Source of the DNA: Chytriomyces cf. hyalinus JEL632
Taxonomy: Eukaryota; Chytridiomycota; Chytridiomycetes; Chytridiales; Chytriomycetaceae
NCBI GenBank assembly: GCA_025435555.1
Contig: JAIWWG010000036.1
Coordinates: forward strand, 186,001-250,000
Length of the DNA stretch: 64,000 nt
Direction of reading: 5' to 3'
Part shown: positions 1-10,537 of the stretch, piece by piece
Layout of the letters: every line of letters begins with the position of its first letter
Numbering within the stretch: the stretch's first letter is position 1
Notes under the pieces: generated by a model
What the model was told of the DNA's origin: nothing
The model's database searches: none
The model's input: the letters and a program-made list of their open reading frames with translations, nothing else
Translations under genes and position numbers: made by a program

Positions 1-1439
1 TCCCCACTTCACTCGGCTCAGTCCCTGAAAGTAAACGGCGTTAAAACAAATATAAGTTCAATTTATGCTCTCACCTCAGGAACCATCCCAATCTCTTTCG
101 CTGCTTCCATATCAGCCACACTCGCGACACCGCCTACTTTGATGGCTTCTAAAAACTTTCGAACATCACCCGCATTTAACGCGCTCGTTGATGAACCATG
201 ACCATTGTCTGTATCACGCTGAGCCTTCAAATACCCAGAAATCATGTCTGACAAAACCGCAGCATCCCCACCCGCTCCCGCTCCTTCAAACTCATCTCCC
301 GCCGAATTTGCGGCCTGCTGTGCAAGCAGAGTGCCCACATCAATCGCGCACGACTCCATTTCCTGAATCGTTTCCGAAATTTCGTGTTCTTTTTTCATGT
401 GAATTGTTGGGGTGGTGTTGGCGGCGGTGCTTTTTTGTAGACTTGATAAGAGAAGTGTGAGAGATGCGTTTTTTGCCTTGCCACATGCGATGGCTTTTTT
501 AAGCGTTTTGTTGTAGTGACGTGACTGGTTTTTTTTTTTTTTTTGTTGAGAATTCCGATGGAAGGGGAGCCAAGAACCCCAGTGTTTAAACTCAACTGCA
601 GCAAGGCGTTTCTGGAGTGCAAGAATCTCTGCGTCCAGCTCTGCTTCCTCTTCGTCGAGCAAAGCAGTTTCGACGTTCTATTGCGCAACAGTTAGGCGTC
701 GATATATCGATGCAGCAAAAAAAAAAAATGTCTTCACTTGAAATATTTGCAGCGTGATTGATACATTGTCCGGGATCATAAAGATATTGTTCATTAAATA
801 GATTTCCACCTTGTCTAAAGTCTTGTCGACTGCGTTTTCGAGAAGCGTGACGGACGCGATGATGCCCTGAAATTTGAGACCGTCGGGAGTTAAAATCCAG
901 ATTCCAGCAATGGTGCAAGTAAACAAAAACCTCTTCAGCCACGTCTGAGTCGCCGTCAACACTATCCACAACGAATTCTTCGAATGCTTCGAGTGCCTTT
1001 GAATACAAACAAGTTAAAACTGGGATGCAAAATCAAAACAGAACAAGGCTGCATGCACCTGATACATTATCACAAACACCGCATTGATAATGTCATCCAT
1101 AAGATCGGACGCGTCGAATCCAAACACCTGTGCGAGAATGTATCTTGCCCGCTGTCTGTGGATATGTAGAAAAGTGGCGCGATCCAGCATGGGTCCAGCC
1201 TCGGCGCTGCTCGCCTTGACCACATCCAATGGTGCATCCGTTAAGATGGCGTTGTTTGAATTCTGTGTGTCCGCCAAGTCGCTCATTTCGTTCAGCGTGT
1301 CAGTCTCGGTCTCGGCCGCCGCCGCGGCTTTCGGGTTGCTGAGCATGCCGACTTGTCCCGCTGCCAGAGTCTCCCTCCGCAACCGCACCTGCGATGCACG
1401 TTCAATCAGGCTGGAAGCAAGCGTCTGTCGTCGTTTCAT
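1..1439 (-). CDS. MIS12: Kinetochore protein Mis12/Mtw1 (3' end beyond window)
   Basis: Subunit of the MIND/Mis12 complex that links CENP-C-type inner-kinetochore proteins to the Ndc80 and KNL1 outer kinetochore. Exon 1 (1439-1059) encodes LDRATFLHIHRQRARYILAQ followed by a helical segment, corresponding to the family's conserved first helix. Later exons encode ENAVDKTLDKVEIYLMNNIF then MIP, the family's K-x-E-x-Y-x-x-x-N-x-F-x-I-P-type signature, and then an acidic coiled coil (LLDEEEAELDAEILALQKRL). Inferred introns are 1058-997, 930-867, one ending near 673, a phase-0 intron in the poly-A stretch near 525-595, and 74-25 (GTGAGA...TTTCAG). The last exon (24 to below 1) leaves the window, so the protein is incomplete. 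The TAA at 63-65 lies inside the last intron and is probably not the true stop. Family recognition is from conserved residues; exon joins are inferred. Confidence 0.82.
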
Positions 1440-1515
1440 TCTTTTGTCCAGAAATGCGTTTATCGATCTGAATATATATATTTTTTAAACTTGGTTTATT
1501 TATACAACGCTTTCA

Positions 1516-2181
1516 ATGGATCTCCACACCCTCAGCGAGTCCCTCCCTCGCGACAGCAGCGCCTCAGAGATTCAGATTGTACCGTATTCTAGCGAGGACC
1601 AGCTCAAGTCTATCGCGCATCTGATCGAAACTGACTTGTCCGAGCCATACACTGTATACACTTACCGATACTTTCTTCACGCTTGGCCGCATCTGTCCTT
1701 CCTGGTGAGTTGTTTTTATTTTCTCTTTAACTGAATTATGTTGCGAATCAGGTGTCTTGCTGGTCCAGCTCATGCACACACATTTTAAAAAATGATTTAG
1801 GCCATGGCAGACGGCGAATGCATCGGAGCCATCGTATCAAAATGCGAGCGACACAAGAACGGACGTAATCGCGGATACCTTGCAATGCTGGCTGTCAAGA
1901 CACGGTTCAGGAAGCGCGGCATTGGATCGATGCTGATTCAGCGAACGGTTGAAGCCATGATTGCTGATGGGGCGGATGAGGTGAGGGACTATGTGCATAT
2001 CTGCGAGGGTGTTGTGTTTATGCTGAACGAGATTTTTAAATAGACTGTGCTTGAGACAGAAATCACAAACACGGGCGCGCAGTCGTTGTATGAGAATTTG
2101 GGCTTTATTCGCGACAAGAGACTGGCGCGGTACTATTTGAACGGGAACGATGCCTACAGACTTAAGCTGCTGCTGAAATAA
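1516..2181 (+). CDS. NAA30: N-alpha-acetyltransferase 30, NatC catalytic subunit
   Basis: Catalytic GNAT subunit of NatC (yeast Mak3), which acetylates N-termini starting Met-Leu, Met-Ile, Met-Phe or Met-Trp in the cytosol. Three exons: 1516-1704, 1801-1980 and 2044-2181, with GTGAGT...TTTAG and GTGAGG...AAATAG introns. Exon 1 carries [20 protein letters not shown], almost identical in pattern to human and yeast Naa30. Exon 2 carries RGYLAMLAV followed by the acetyl-CoA loop ([21 protein letters not shown]-x-x-G-x-G/A). Exon 3 carries [20 protein letters not shown] and [12 protein letters not shown], the diagnostic C-terminal block. About 168 residues, close to the catalytic core of the family without the metazoan N-terminal extension. 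It is divergent with MIS12, the two start codons being 76 bp apart. Confidence 0.95.
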
Positions 2182-2724
2182 ATTAACATCAAAAACAAAA
2201 GGGGCACTAACTATGGCATTCGGAACCTTGACCTCACGCCCGCAAATAGTGCCAACACCTCCTAGCAGCTCTCCACATGCGAGAGAACACCTCCTCAGCA
2301 ATTTCCATGCGGCTGAAAGAATGACTGGAAGTGATCTGGACCGAGGAACACAGTCAACCAACGGCTCTCGGCGATGCTTGGTTCGCGTAGAAAGAATACT
2401 TTTGCCATCTCGATCATCAATTTTTAGCAAATCTTGAGCATCTTCGGTCGCAGTGTTCGAGCTCATATATGTTGTTATAAAAGATTGTACGGGATGCATT
2501 GATAAGACGCGTTTGCAGCCGCACTTCTGACAAGTGACAATCACGAAGCCCTGCGGGAATATTTCTCGTTCTTGTGGAAAGTAGGACGGGCGGTTTTTTC
2601 TGTTTGGATATGTAGCGCGATGTCCGCGGAGAAGGAGAAGTGCTTGCTCCCGTCCATGATTTTAAACGAGGGCTGAGCGTGATTGGTTGTGAGCGTATAG
2701 AGGTAGAGTGTGTCACTGCTGCAA
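2182..2724. other. Intergenic, no gene supported
   Basis: Open frames exist on the minus strand (for example a frame with a CQKCGC stretch near 2520), but they change frame repeatedly, show no recognisable domain and overlap the NAA30 3' end. It may be old coding sequence belonging to the decayed OPT locus to the right. No conserved OPT residues could be read upstream of about 2725. Confidence 0.4.
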
Positions 2725-3388
2725 GTCGCGTTTTTCGATACTGCCGTCGCTGACGAGACGGCAATGCTTTGGTCTTGGACGGAGCATGTCTCCACCCAGG
2801 GTCAGCAGATTGGTCTGAACGTCATGTCCAAGTTTTTGATTGGACTGTTGCTCCCTGGTCGTATCTCTGCCGTTATGGCCTTCAAGACCTTCTCCTACAT
2901 GGCCATGTACCAAGGACTTTACCTTGTTGCAGACTTGAAGCTTGGTCACTACCTTAAAGTCCCACCCAAAGTCATGCTCATGGCGCAACTTGTTTCTACC
3001 GTTTTGGGGGCGATTGTCTCGACTGGAACTGCTGCCGCCATTTATGAGTCGTTTGGTAAGAAGGATATGCCATTCTCTCCCGAGTTTCCAGCTGGATTCC
3101 AATGGTTGATGCAAGCGCAAGCCGATGATCCAGCTTCTGGATGGTCATCCAGAAGCTGACGTCATGTCTGCTGCGTTTGATTCTGGAACCGGAGTGCTGC
3201 TGTTGATCATGTTCTTTTTGGTGTAGTTCAACCCGAAATATCAGATGCCGTTCCCTGCGTGGCTTTTGAACCCTGGTGAAGTGGAGCGTTGCTTGCCAAA
3301 TGAGGTTATTGCTTGCTATGAGCATCAGGCTATGGGGAACGCGTATGGAAACTCGTACGATGCTAAGCAGGACCCTGCTTGCCAGTAA
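2725..3388 (+). pseudogene. Oligopeptide transporter (OPT family) remnant
   Basis: The frame 2725-3159 carries a clear OPT-family block. It reads IGLNVMSKFLIGLLLPGR, then AVMAFKTFSYMAMYQGLYLV, then ADLKLGHYLKVPPKVM and AQLVSTVLGAIV, matching the region around the family's G-Y/F-x-x-P-G-R and DLKLGHYMKIPP motifs. Intact family members (about 700-900 residues) continue with an I/N-W segment and several more helices. Here the frame hits TGA inside a perfect inverted repeat at 3131-3158. After it, in another register, comes SAAFDSGTGVLLLIMFFLV (the usual C-terminal helix), an in-frame TAG at 3223-3225, then a tail ending in TAA at 3386-3388. N-terminal helices and the segment between the blocks are missing. 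I read this as a truncated, internally deleted gene relic. Confidence 0.75.
3131..3158. repeat. Perfect 13-bp inverted repeat (hairpin)
   Basis: CAGCTTCTGGATG is followed by GT and then its exact reverse complement, ending CATCCAGAAGCTG. The arms are 13 bp with a 2-bp loop. The right arm supplies the TGA that ends the first OPT block, so the palindrome sits exactly at the deletion junction of the pseudogene. Confidence 0.95.
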
Positions 3389-3889
3389 AAATAGTGTGCT
3401 CATGCCACCCCATTTGGTATTCTATAATTATTTTTTTTTCAAAGCGGGCAGAGAACCAGTTTGCAAGCAGTAACCTTGCCTGTACTTTTCGTCTTGTAGA
3501 ATGGAATAAAAAAGTTGATTTGCAATGTTTTTTGTTTTACCCGCCTTCCTCGATGGTAGCATCATTTGAACAGTTCAAAGTTGACAACTGGACTCGACAC
3601 ATATCTGCTTACAGTCCCATGCCCTGAATTTACACAGTCGCCGACCTTTTAAAAGGCGACTGAAATAATATACCTCGCGCACAATTTTTTGCACCACGCT
3701 GCTTTTTTTTTTTGACACACCTGCCTCATATCAATATGGTCATATATGATGCGTACTATCAATTCTACACGCCAAAGCAAATCTAAACATTAAGCCAACT
3801 GTGCCTGAATGCTTTGCGCTGGGGAAGACATGAAGAGGCGCTACCTTTTTTGTTTATTCTCACTCTGCTTTTTTTTTAGCCTGAGAGTA
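3389..3889. other. Intergenic, no gene seen
   Basis: AT-rich with short T runs (3429-3439, 3705-3714). It lies between the OPT relic and the 3' end of the next minus-strand gene. No coding, tRNA or repeat signal was recognised. Confidence 0.5.
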
Positions 3890-5168
3890 TTAATCCATAG
3901 AAATCAAGATTTCATCAATCACAGAGCTTTCAACGCGCACTGCGCCGTGATTCAAAGCATCCTTGACCCGATTTTCTGTAACTGTCCCAAACGCGCCTGC
4001 TTCCAAAATGTAGTTGGAGTGCTCGCGTAGCACTCTCATTGTCCATACGGAAGCTCCAGATTTACATTCTTCAACTTGTATCAAACTTGTGAGCATTGCT
4101 GTGCTGAAACGGACGGATGCATCTATCTTATTTGTTGCTGTTTCAGAGCTGATGGACGGTCCCGTTAGAATAAAGAGCGTGTCGCCGGTTTGCATGCCGA
4201 CAGACGGGATGCTGGATGTTGCTTTTACAATTTTACAAAAATGCGCATTTTCGTCGGTTGCGGATTCGAGATGTAGGCTTTTCGAGTCTTTGAAATAAAT
4301 AAGATACGATGATGAAATATCGTCGCCAGGTTCCATTAACGTGTCTTCGTCCATAAACTCGGTCAATGTCTCCATGGAATATGTTTTGATTTTTTTATCG
4401 TTGGCGCTCATTTCGAGAGTGAGTGATTGAATAACGTCGGCTGATTGTTGGAATTCCTTGTTCAGGGCTAGGATCATGGCGTCGAGAAGTTGCTGTCGCA
4501 GGTGACGCCGTTGTTCAATGTCAGAAAATGAAGGCAGGTCCTTCTCCGAGATTTCGAAGTGCGCCAATCGGCAGATTCTCATGAGGCATATTTGAAGGAG
4601 GTTCGTGCTGGTCACGGGGCGCTCAGATTCCAGCGGACGCCGCGTGAATCTGATGCAAGAAAGAAGGCGGGACAACTTCGGGTGCGAAAGAGGAACATCT
4701 CTCGCAGCCCGTCCCAAGATCTCACTCTGCCAAAAAAATAAAGTGCAGCAGTTTAAATACGTGTTGAATAATTGGCAATTTTGAGGTTTTTGTCACCTGA
4801 TCTTGCGTCAGCTTCACAGCGGCATCAGCGACCAAAAACGCGACACTTTCAACAAAATCAATCACGTCATCGTGGCAATAACTTCCGTGTTGTAGAGGAA
4901 ATGTTTCTTCTTTTGCTGGAATTGTTGTTGGTTCGATTTGTGCTTGCGTGCTTTGGATGACATTGTCAACATTTGTGGCTGGTGCGGCATGGGCGTTGAG
5001 CGCAATGAGAACGACAGCCAGCAGCAGCGCTTCTGTAAACAGGAACTGGCTTGCTAGTGATCCGATCACGCCACAAAGCACGCATTTTGAGACATTGAGT
5101 GCCATGGCGTTGCCGTGATGTTCGGCGACTGGTTCCGAGTCATCCCACGCTTCAAAAGAGCCGAGCAT
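3890..5168 (-). CDS. Uncharacterised single-pass membrane protein
   Basis: Two exons, 5168-4797 and 4726-3890, joined by an intron GTGACA...TTTGGCAG that keeps the frame (DQ|SEILGRAARD). The start chosen is MLGSFEAWDD, because upstream codons run through low-complexity sequence. Residues about 25-60 form one hydrophobic segment (VLCGVIGSLASQFLFTEALL then LAVVLIALNA), a likely signal anchor. The rest is a soluble domain of about 340 residues with a helical stretch (FSDIEQRRHLRQQLLDAMIL) and a mixed C-terminal half containing TGDTLFILTGPS. No family was recognised. No catalytic motif was seen. The reading frame is consistent and long, so it is likely a real gene. Confidence 0.6.
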
Positions 5169-5509
5169 AGCTTTTTTATCGATGGATATAGATTGAAGAT
5201 GATGGATATGAAGCAGCAGTAGTGACTTGATTGTCTGCCGAAACTGCTTCTCTGAGAGTGGGAACTTGAGCAACTTGTGATTGGTTCGAGAAAACAATAA
5301 TGCGCCGCAAAATGGAACATGTCTCATAAAAAAAAACACAGCCCCACACAAGAAAAAAGTCTCGCAAAGTGTGCACTTATTCGGAGAAACATTTTCCTTC
5401 GCTTTGAGAACAACAAAAGTAAAAAAATTTGTGCATTCCACGCGTCATTCCTGCCTCAAAACCACCTTCAAATTGCAAAGGAAGCAAAACAAATTATTAT
5501 TAGTAAATA
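5169..5509. other. Intergenic between divergent genes
   Basis: Promoter-sized spacer between the membrane-protein gene (minus) and the peroxidase-like relic (plus). A-rich runs and short open frames only. Confidence 0.5.
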
Positions 5510-7468
5510 ATGATCATACTCACTCTTCTTGTTCAAGCTGCGCTGCTCATGCCAGTAGCAGGGATGAACTGACTTCTCTCAGCTCCGCGCCTATTGACGT
5601 CTCCTCTTTGCCCTAGTAGCTCAGTGCCCCTTCACCGGAGACGCAACCAAAAAGCGCCGTGGACACGCATACCACGAAACCAAGCATGAACAAAGTGTCA
5701 GCACCCCGACTACCGACTATGCAGCCATCAAACGCGACATTGCCGCACTCCTGACGGACAGTCATCCATGGTGGCCGGCCGACCATGGAAATTACGGACC
5801 TTTAATGGTATCTTTTGCCTGGCATCGCAGTGGCAGTCATCGGATCAGCGATGGGCGAGGTGGTTGTGATGGGGCTGGTCTCAGGAGACTTCCCGAGCTT
5901 TCATGGGAGGATAACACGAATTTAGATAAAGCAGTGTGTTTGCTTGACCGTGTGAAGCAAAAGTATGAGGATATCTCGTGGGGTAATTTGAGAATTCTTG
6001 CGGGCAACACTGCGATTGAAATGTGTGTATATACACGTTGCTTTTTGTTCATCTTTCAGCTTCTTCGCTAACATGCTGACTTGTTTTTTTAGAGTATGGG
6101 AGGTCCAAAGATTGGGTTCTGCGCCGGTCGTATGAGCGAGCCGAACAAGTCAGAAACTGAGAAGCTTGGACCCACCAAAGAACAAGATGCGTTGGCTCCC
6201 TGCGGACTAAATGGAAACTGCACTATTCCTCTCGGCCAAACCAAGATTGGTTTCATCTATGTGGACCCAGAGGGCCATCTCGGCAACCCTGACCCGAGCC
6301 TTTCCGGTAACAAATTACCCTCATAACTCCAAACTTTAACTAAAAACCTGCTCACCAAAGCCATCGATGTACGCGACTCTTTCGTACGCATGGGATTCAC
6401 ACCCATTGAAACTGTGGCACTCATTGGCGGCGGCCACACCTTTGGCAAGATGCACGGCGCATGCTTCACCGGCCTGGCCCGAACCCCGAAAGCTCCCTGG
6501 CCTGGCACATGTGGCGCTGGGCCACTCAACGGCCGTGGAAACTACACGTACACAACCGGGTTTGAGGGTCCTAGGACGCGTGAACCTTCCGAGTGGTCGA
6601 ACGAGTATTTTTGCAACCTGCTCAGTTATGATTGGGTGAAATCCAAAAGTCCTGGGGGTAAAATTCAGTGGAAGCCTACTAACGCGGAAGACGCGCCCGA
6701 GATTCGGATGTCGACGACTGATTTGTCATTGCTTCGGGACGAAGAGTTCAGAGGCATTGTGGAAATGTTTGCGGCGGAGCCTTAGAAATTGGAGCAAGAG
6801 TTTGCGTATGCCTGGTATAAACTGACCACGACCGAAATGGGGCCTCGTTCGAGGTGCATCAATGCAGATGCTCCTCCATCCCAGCCATTTCAGTATCCGC
6901 TTCCAAAGCCTCCTTCAAACCCAGCCAACGCCCTCGCAGTAATTGATGAAATTCAGCAAATCCTGTTCAGCAAAGACTCTGTTATGGAAGGAGATGTAAT
7001 GCACGGGACAGATGAATTGTACTTTGGTGCGCAATTTGTGGATCTGGAGTTCCAATGTGCAAGGACGTATCGAGCGACAGATAACAAAGGCGGCTGCAAC
7101 GGCGCGCGTATCCGGTTCTGGCCTGAAAAAGATTGGCCTGGCAACGAAGGAATGGAACACGTCTTGAAAGCGTTGGAGCCTGTCAAGCACGCGTTTGGAG
7201 AAAATGTGACGTGGGGTGATTTGATTGTGTTGGCGGGCCACGCGTCTTTGATTGAGGCGAGTGACGAAGACTGGATCTGGACAAGAGAGTTGGAAGGGGC
7301 GATGCGACGAATGGGTTTCAGAGCTTGGAGTTCCCGTACAGGTATTACTACCGTAGTGTCGAGATTGCGGTGCTGGACACCATTCAAGTGCTGGGGCTGA
7401 GCGAGCGAGACGCCGTGGCGCTTTCAGCTCGCCCAAGACGCGCAGTCCGCCAGAAGTGGAAAGGGTAG
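5510..7468 (+). pseudogene. Catalase-peroxidase (KatG)-like secreted peroxidase, decayed
   Basis: A signal-peptide-like start (MIILTLLVQAALLMP) splices via 5555-5624 to CPFTGDAT and a class-I peroxidase domain. Blocks include [43 protein letters not shown] and VALIGGGHTFGKMHGA with the proximal histidine. A C-terminal half-domain resembling KatG follows (CNGARIRFWPEKDWPGNEG; WGDLIVLAGH). Defects: an in-frame TAG at 6783-6785 within AEP|KLEQEFAYAWYKL, and a +1 shift near 7330 where EFPYRYYYRSVEIAVLDTI continues in another frame to a stop near 7468. Key residues also differ. The distal Arg of the R-x-x-W-H motif is Ser (MVSFAWH), and the Met of the Met-Tyr-Trp adduct appears replaced by Phe (RMGFTPIET). 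Sequencing error could explain the breaks but not the substitutions. Confidence 0.72.
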
Positions 7469-7484
7469 GTGGGCAGATATTCCA

Positions 7485-7847
7485 GTGGGTGGTCGTAATA
7501 TCACGCTTGACACTGCTTTTATCAACGCACCAGAATTGACAGATTCAGCAGAAGGTCTTTATTTGCTACTTCACCAATCTGGCCAACTTATTGCTCTTGG
7601 TCAACTTTGTGACGCTGGAGATGTGAGAAAATTTATGGGTTTCTATTCTTGGAAATTGAGCACCGCAATTTTTGAGAGCAACGGGATAAACAATGACACT
7701 TGCTATGATGCTCTTGTTTCTGGTTCAGCGTTATCCGATGCATTGCTCACTGCCCCGTGGCTGCCACCATGGCTATTTTATGCAGGGCATGCAAATAAAT
7801 CCACCAGGAGATGGAGTGTGCAGGCATGGAAGACAACCGGAAGCTGA
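7485..7847 (+). other. Open frame downstream of the peroxidase relic, unidentified
   Basis: A 120-residue open frame beginning GGRNITLDTAFINAPELTDS with a mixed hydrophobic composition. It follows the KatG-like relic in the same direction and may be another fragment of that gene's tail, but no KatG C-terminal motif can be read in it. No independent promoter, intron or family evidence. Confidence 0.25.
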
Positions 7848-8014
7848 AGTCCCACCGAAAGAAACATGTAAAATCAGCAAATAAGACCAGTACATTGGAC
7901 AGCGCAGACATTAAAACTTTTGAAGGAGGCGGAATATTTATTTTTGGAACATTTTGGGCTTCAAAAACGAAAACGAAGGCGTGGAAAAGAAACAAAAAAA
8001 CAACCACAGAAATC

Positions 8015-9132
8015 ATGAGATTGCTATTCGCCAGTTTACCGGTGCTTCAGTTGGTGCGCGCGCAATTTAGTCCAGGAGGGCCAACGCAGCCTGGGTTGCC
8101 TGAAGGATGTCTCGGATCCTGTGAGTTCTCTGACACGACTCTCTTTTCGACACTCACGCATGCGCATCCTTAGTCCCAAACACCGCTGTCTGTGCCGCTG
8201 CAAACTGGAACATCCCCAATAACGACCCGTGCAGACCTTCACAAATTCCGCTACCAGGACAACAAGGTAACCGATTCCAACAACCAATTCAAACTCTGAT
8301 GAGATTTCCCCCTCCCTCGAAAAAAAAAACAGTGTACATCAAAGACGCTGTCAACTTTTGCATCAACATGCCAGACCCGCAATCCATCTTTCTCCAACAA
8401 CAACACTACTCTGCCAATAGATTCCCCACATTCGTGCAAGGAGAAGGATACGTACGCGCCCGGTGCATGGGCGACTACCTTCCCACGGGAGCATTGAGAA
8501 TCACTCCAGGAGCCATCCGCAGTGCCCACGTCAGAAAGTACGCCAACTACGTCCAAATCTCTGGAGTCATGGACTGTGAAACAATGGGCATCAACTGTAC
8601 ACAATCGCGACCGGGAGTCTACGACGACGGTGGGCAGTATGATAATGTGGGGTACACTTCTTGCGGGAAGGAGCCGTACTCTGGTGTCGACGCCACGCAG
8701 CACCCTGGATTCGTAAACTATGTCGAGATTGGTGGAAACAGTGTGTTTTGCATGCGTGTATGTGCGGAGGGGACTCAAGCTGCTGGTGGAGTGTGTGATG
8801 TGCGCAATGACACGGCGGGGTGTGAAGGATTCATGGGCGTGGCATTTAATGAGCCGGACGGTGCGTTTGTGTATGAAGATGTTGTGGCGGGGACTACGCA
8901 GACGTTTAGTGTTTCCTTGCCACCGGTGAAAGCAAAGACTACTACTACGACCACTACAACTACTACTACTACCACTGCTGCCACCACTGCAGCTGCTAGT
9001 TCTGCTGGTGCTGCAGTGACGACTGTTGCTCCGACTGACAGTAAAGCGACTGCCACAAGTGCTAGGTCGGAGGGCAGAAGAGCCAGCACTGCATTTGGAC
9101 TAGCGCTCTTGGCTGGATTCTTGCTTTTGTAA
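8015..9132 (+). CDS. Secreted cysteine-rich GPI-anchored surface protein
   Basis: Three exons, 8015-8120, 8174-8266 and 8333-9132. The N-terminus MRLLFASLPVLQLVRAQ is a signal peptide. The mature domain contains evenly spaced cysteines (VCAAANWNIPNNDPC; NFCINMP; CMGDYLP; SGVMDCETMGINCT; GYTSCGKEP; SVFCMRVCAEG) and a YDDGGQYDNVGYTSC stretch. This pattern is found in fungal secreted proteins of the macrofage-activating-glycoprotein type. A Thr tract (about 13 threonines near residue 245) and a Ser/Thr/Ala linker follow. The C-terminus STAFGLALLAGFLLL is a GPI-signal-like hydrophobic tail. Likely role is in the cell wall or cell coat; the function of the family is poorly known. Confidence 0.75.
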
Positions 9133-9388
9133 TTGTCGACTTTTGTTTTGTTTACGTCAGGCTGCGGTACAAACACACCAATAATTTTTATAATTTTTCA
9201 ATATTGAATTGCGATGCCCGGATTCTGAACACGAAAACACTTAAAGGTTGATTTGACCCGTTCTAGGCAAGCCGTCAAACTGCAAAAATTCACACAAATT
9301 TTCACCTTCAACAATCGGCGCAATTGGCACGGAAAAAGCAAAGCAAAAGGTCATTTACTCAAGTCATGTCAAATGCATCTTCCCCAAT
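9133..9388. other. Convergent 3' spacer
   Basis: A 256-bp spacer between convergent surface-protein genes. AT-rich; nothing recognised. Confidence 0.5.
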
Positions 9389-10537
9389 TCAAACGAAAGC
9401 AACCAGTCCCATCATCAACAACAATGTCCCAATACTGAACTTTGAAACTGCCGCCGAGGCAGAAACACCACCAGCCGCAGCTGATGCAGGCGCATTTGCC
9501 TTGGTGGAAACCTGTGTTCCGGCAGCTGAAGCTGCACTGCCAAGAGTATTGGCAGCGGCAGACGTTAAAGACGACGGTGACGCGCCGGCCTTCCCTGCAA
9601 CAGAAAACTGTGGCGAAAAGCAATTCTTGACGCCCGACGGATCCGTAATCACAGACCGGAGCGTGTAATTCTTCCCGCTCACAACATTGGGAACCACCGT
9701 TTCTGCTTTTAAATCGCCGACTTTCAGAGTGCTGGCAAGACTTAAATCGCCATTGTTTGCTTTGACAACGTTGTTTTGGTTCGATGCGTCAGCGACTTCG
9801 AATGAGACGGATAACGTTGAAAATGCTGGATCAGGGACACCGCCGAGAGACCATTGGATGACCATTGGGTCTGCGACAGAGAATGCGCTACCGGTGAGAG
9901 GGTGGGTAATAATGAGATATGCGCCAGATGTCATGATGCAGCCAGTCCAGACAGCAGGTGCAGCTGATCTAGTTGCAGATGTAGATGGAGAGGAGGTCGT
10001 TGAAGGGATTGCGGTGACGGCGCCTGCGAGTGGAGATATTCCGGCTGGCGGCGCAATGACTCCCGTGGGAATCGTGGATTCAACGCCGGTTGGGGCGCTG
10101 GGCGATGGGGCAAGCACAACGCTGCAGGCACTGGCGAGGTTGTTGAATCCTGCGCGAGCCAAAGTCACGTCACTCTGAGTGACGCACTCGAGAATTGCGC
10201 AGTCCGTTGCACTCTGCAGTGCTTGAGATTGCGGGGCGCCCAGACAGACAGCAGAGCGCAGATCTTGCGATTGAAGAAAGCGGGGCGACAGTCGCGTGGT
10301 TGACAAGAGAGCACATGATTCGGAGAAGTTTGTTAGTCGCCAATAGAATGCATGTATCCAGATAGAGAGGAAGAGAGAGAGAAGAGAAGGACGCTCACCT
10401 GAACCCGCATTCCCAGCCACGGCTGCAGTCACGCATTGCTGCGCACACACAGGAAGTGCCGCCATTCCAGCGTCGAAATTCTGCGACGCGAGGCCCTGGC
10501 CATGCACGAACCCTGCGAGAAGAACAAGTGCCAGCAT
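9389..10537 (-). CDS. CFEM-like and Kre9/Knh1-like GPI-anchored protein
   Basis: Signal peptide MLALVLLAGFVHGQG, then a CFEM-like module: LPVCAQQCVTAAV, then, after a 135-bp intron (10398-10264) containing a GACTAAC branch-site-like sequence, DLRSAVC...DCAILEC...LASAC. Six of the eight canonical CFEM cysteines are visible. A Ser/Thr/Pro linker leads to an Ig-like domain of the Kre9/Knh1 (Ser-Thr-rich GPI protein) type, seen as ITHPLTGSAFSVADPMVIQW through NYTLRSVITD to CFSPQFSVAG. A second Ser/Ala-rich stalk and a hydrophobic tail (SIGTLLLMMGLVAFV) suggest a GPI anchor. CFEM proteins can bind haem or act in surface sensing, and Kre9-type domains are linked to beta-1,6-glucan. The incomplete cysteine set makes haem binding uncertain. 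It is convergent with the neighbouring secreted-protein gene. Confidence 0.78.
   Translation of the reverse strand: MLALVLLAGFVHGQGLASQNFDAGMAALPVCAQQCVTAAVAGNAGSGERPSLLSLFLSIWIHAFYWRLTNFSESCALLSTTRLSPRFLQSQDLRSAVCLGAPQSQALQSATDCAILECVTQSDVTLARAGFNNLASACSVVLAPSPSAPTGVESTIPTGVIAPPAGISPLAGAVTAIPSTTSSPSTSATRSAAPAVWTGCIMTSGAYLIITHPLTGSAFSVADPMVIQWSLGGVPDPAFSTLSVSFEVADASNQNNVVKANNGDLSLASTLKVGDLKAETVVPNVVSGKNYTLRSVITDPSGVKNCFSPQFSVAGKAGASPSSLTSAAANTLGSAASAAGTQVSTKANAPASAAAGGVSASAAVSKFSIGTLLLMMGLVAFV

Noticed and set aside
1837-2544. Long minus-strand frame (235 residues) overlapping NAA30
   Set aside because: It is antisense to the confident NAA30 exons 2 and 3. Its left half is a shadow frame, and its right half shows no family similarity.
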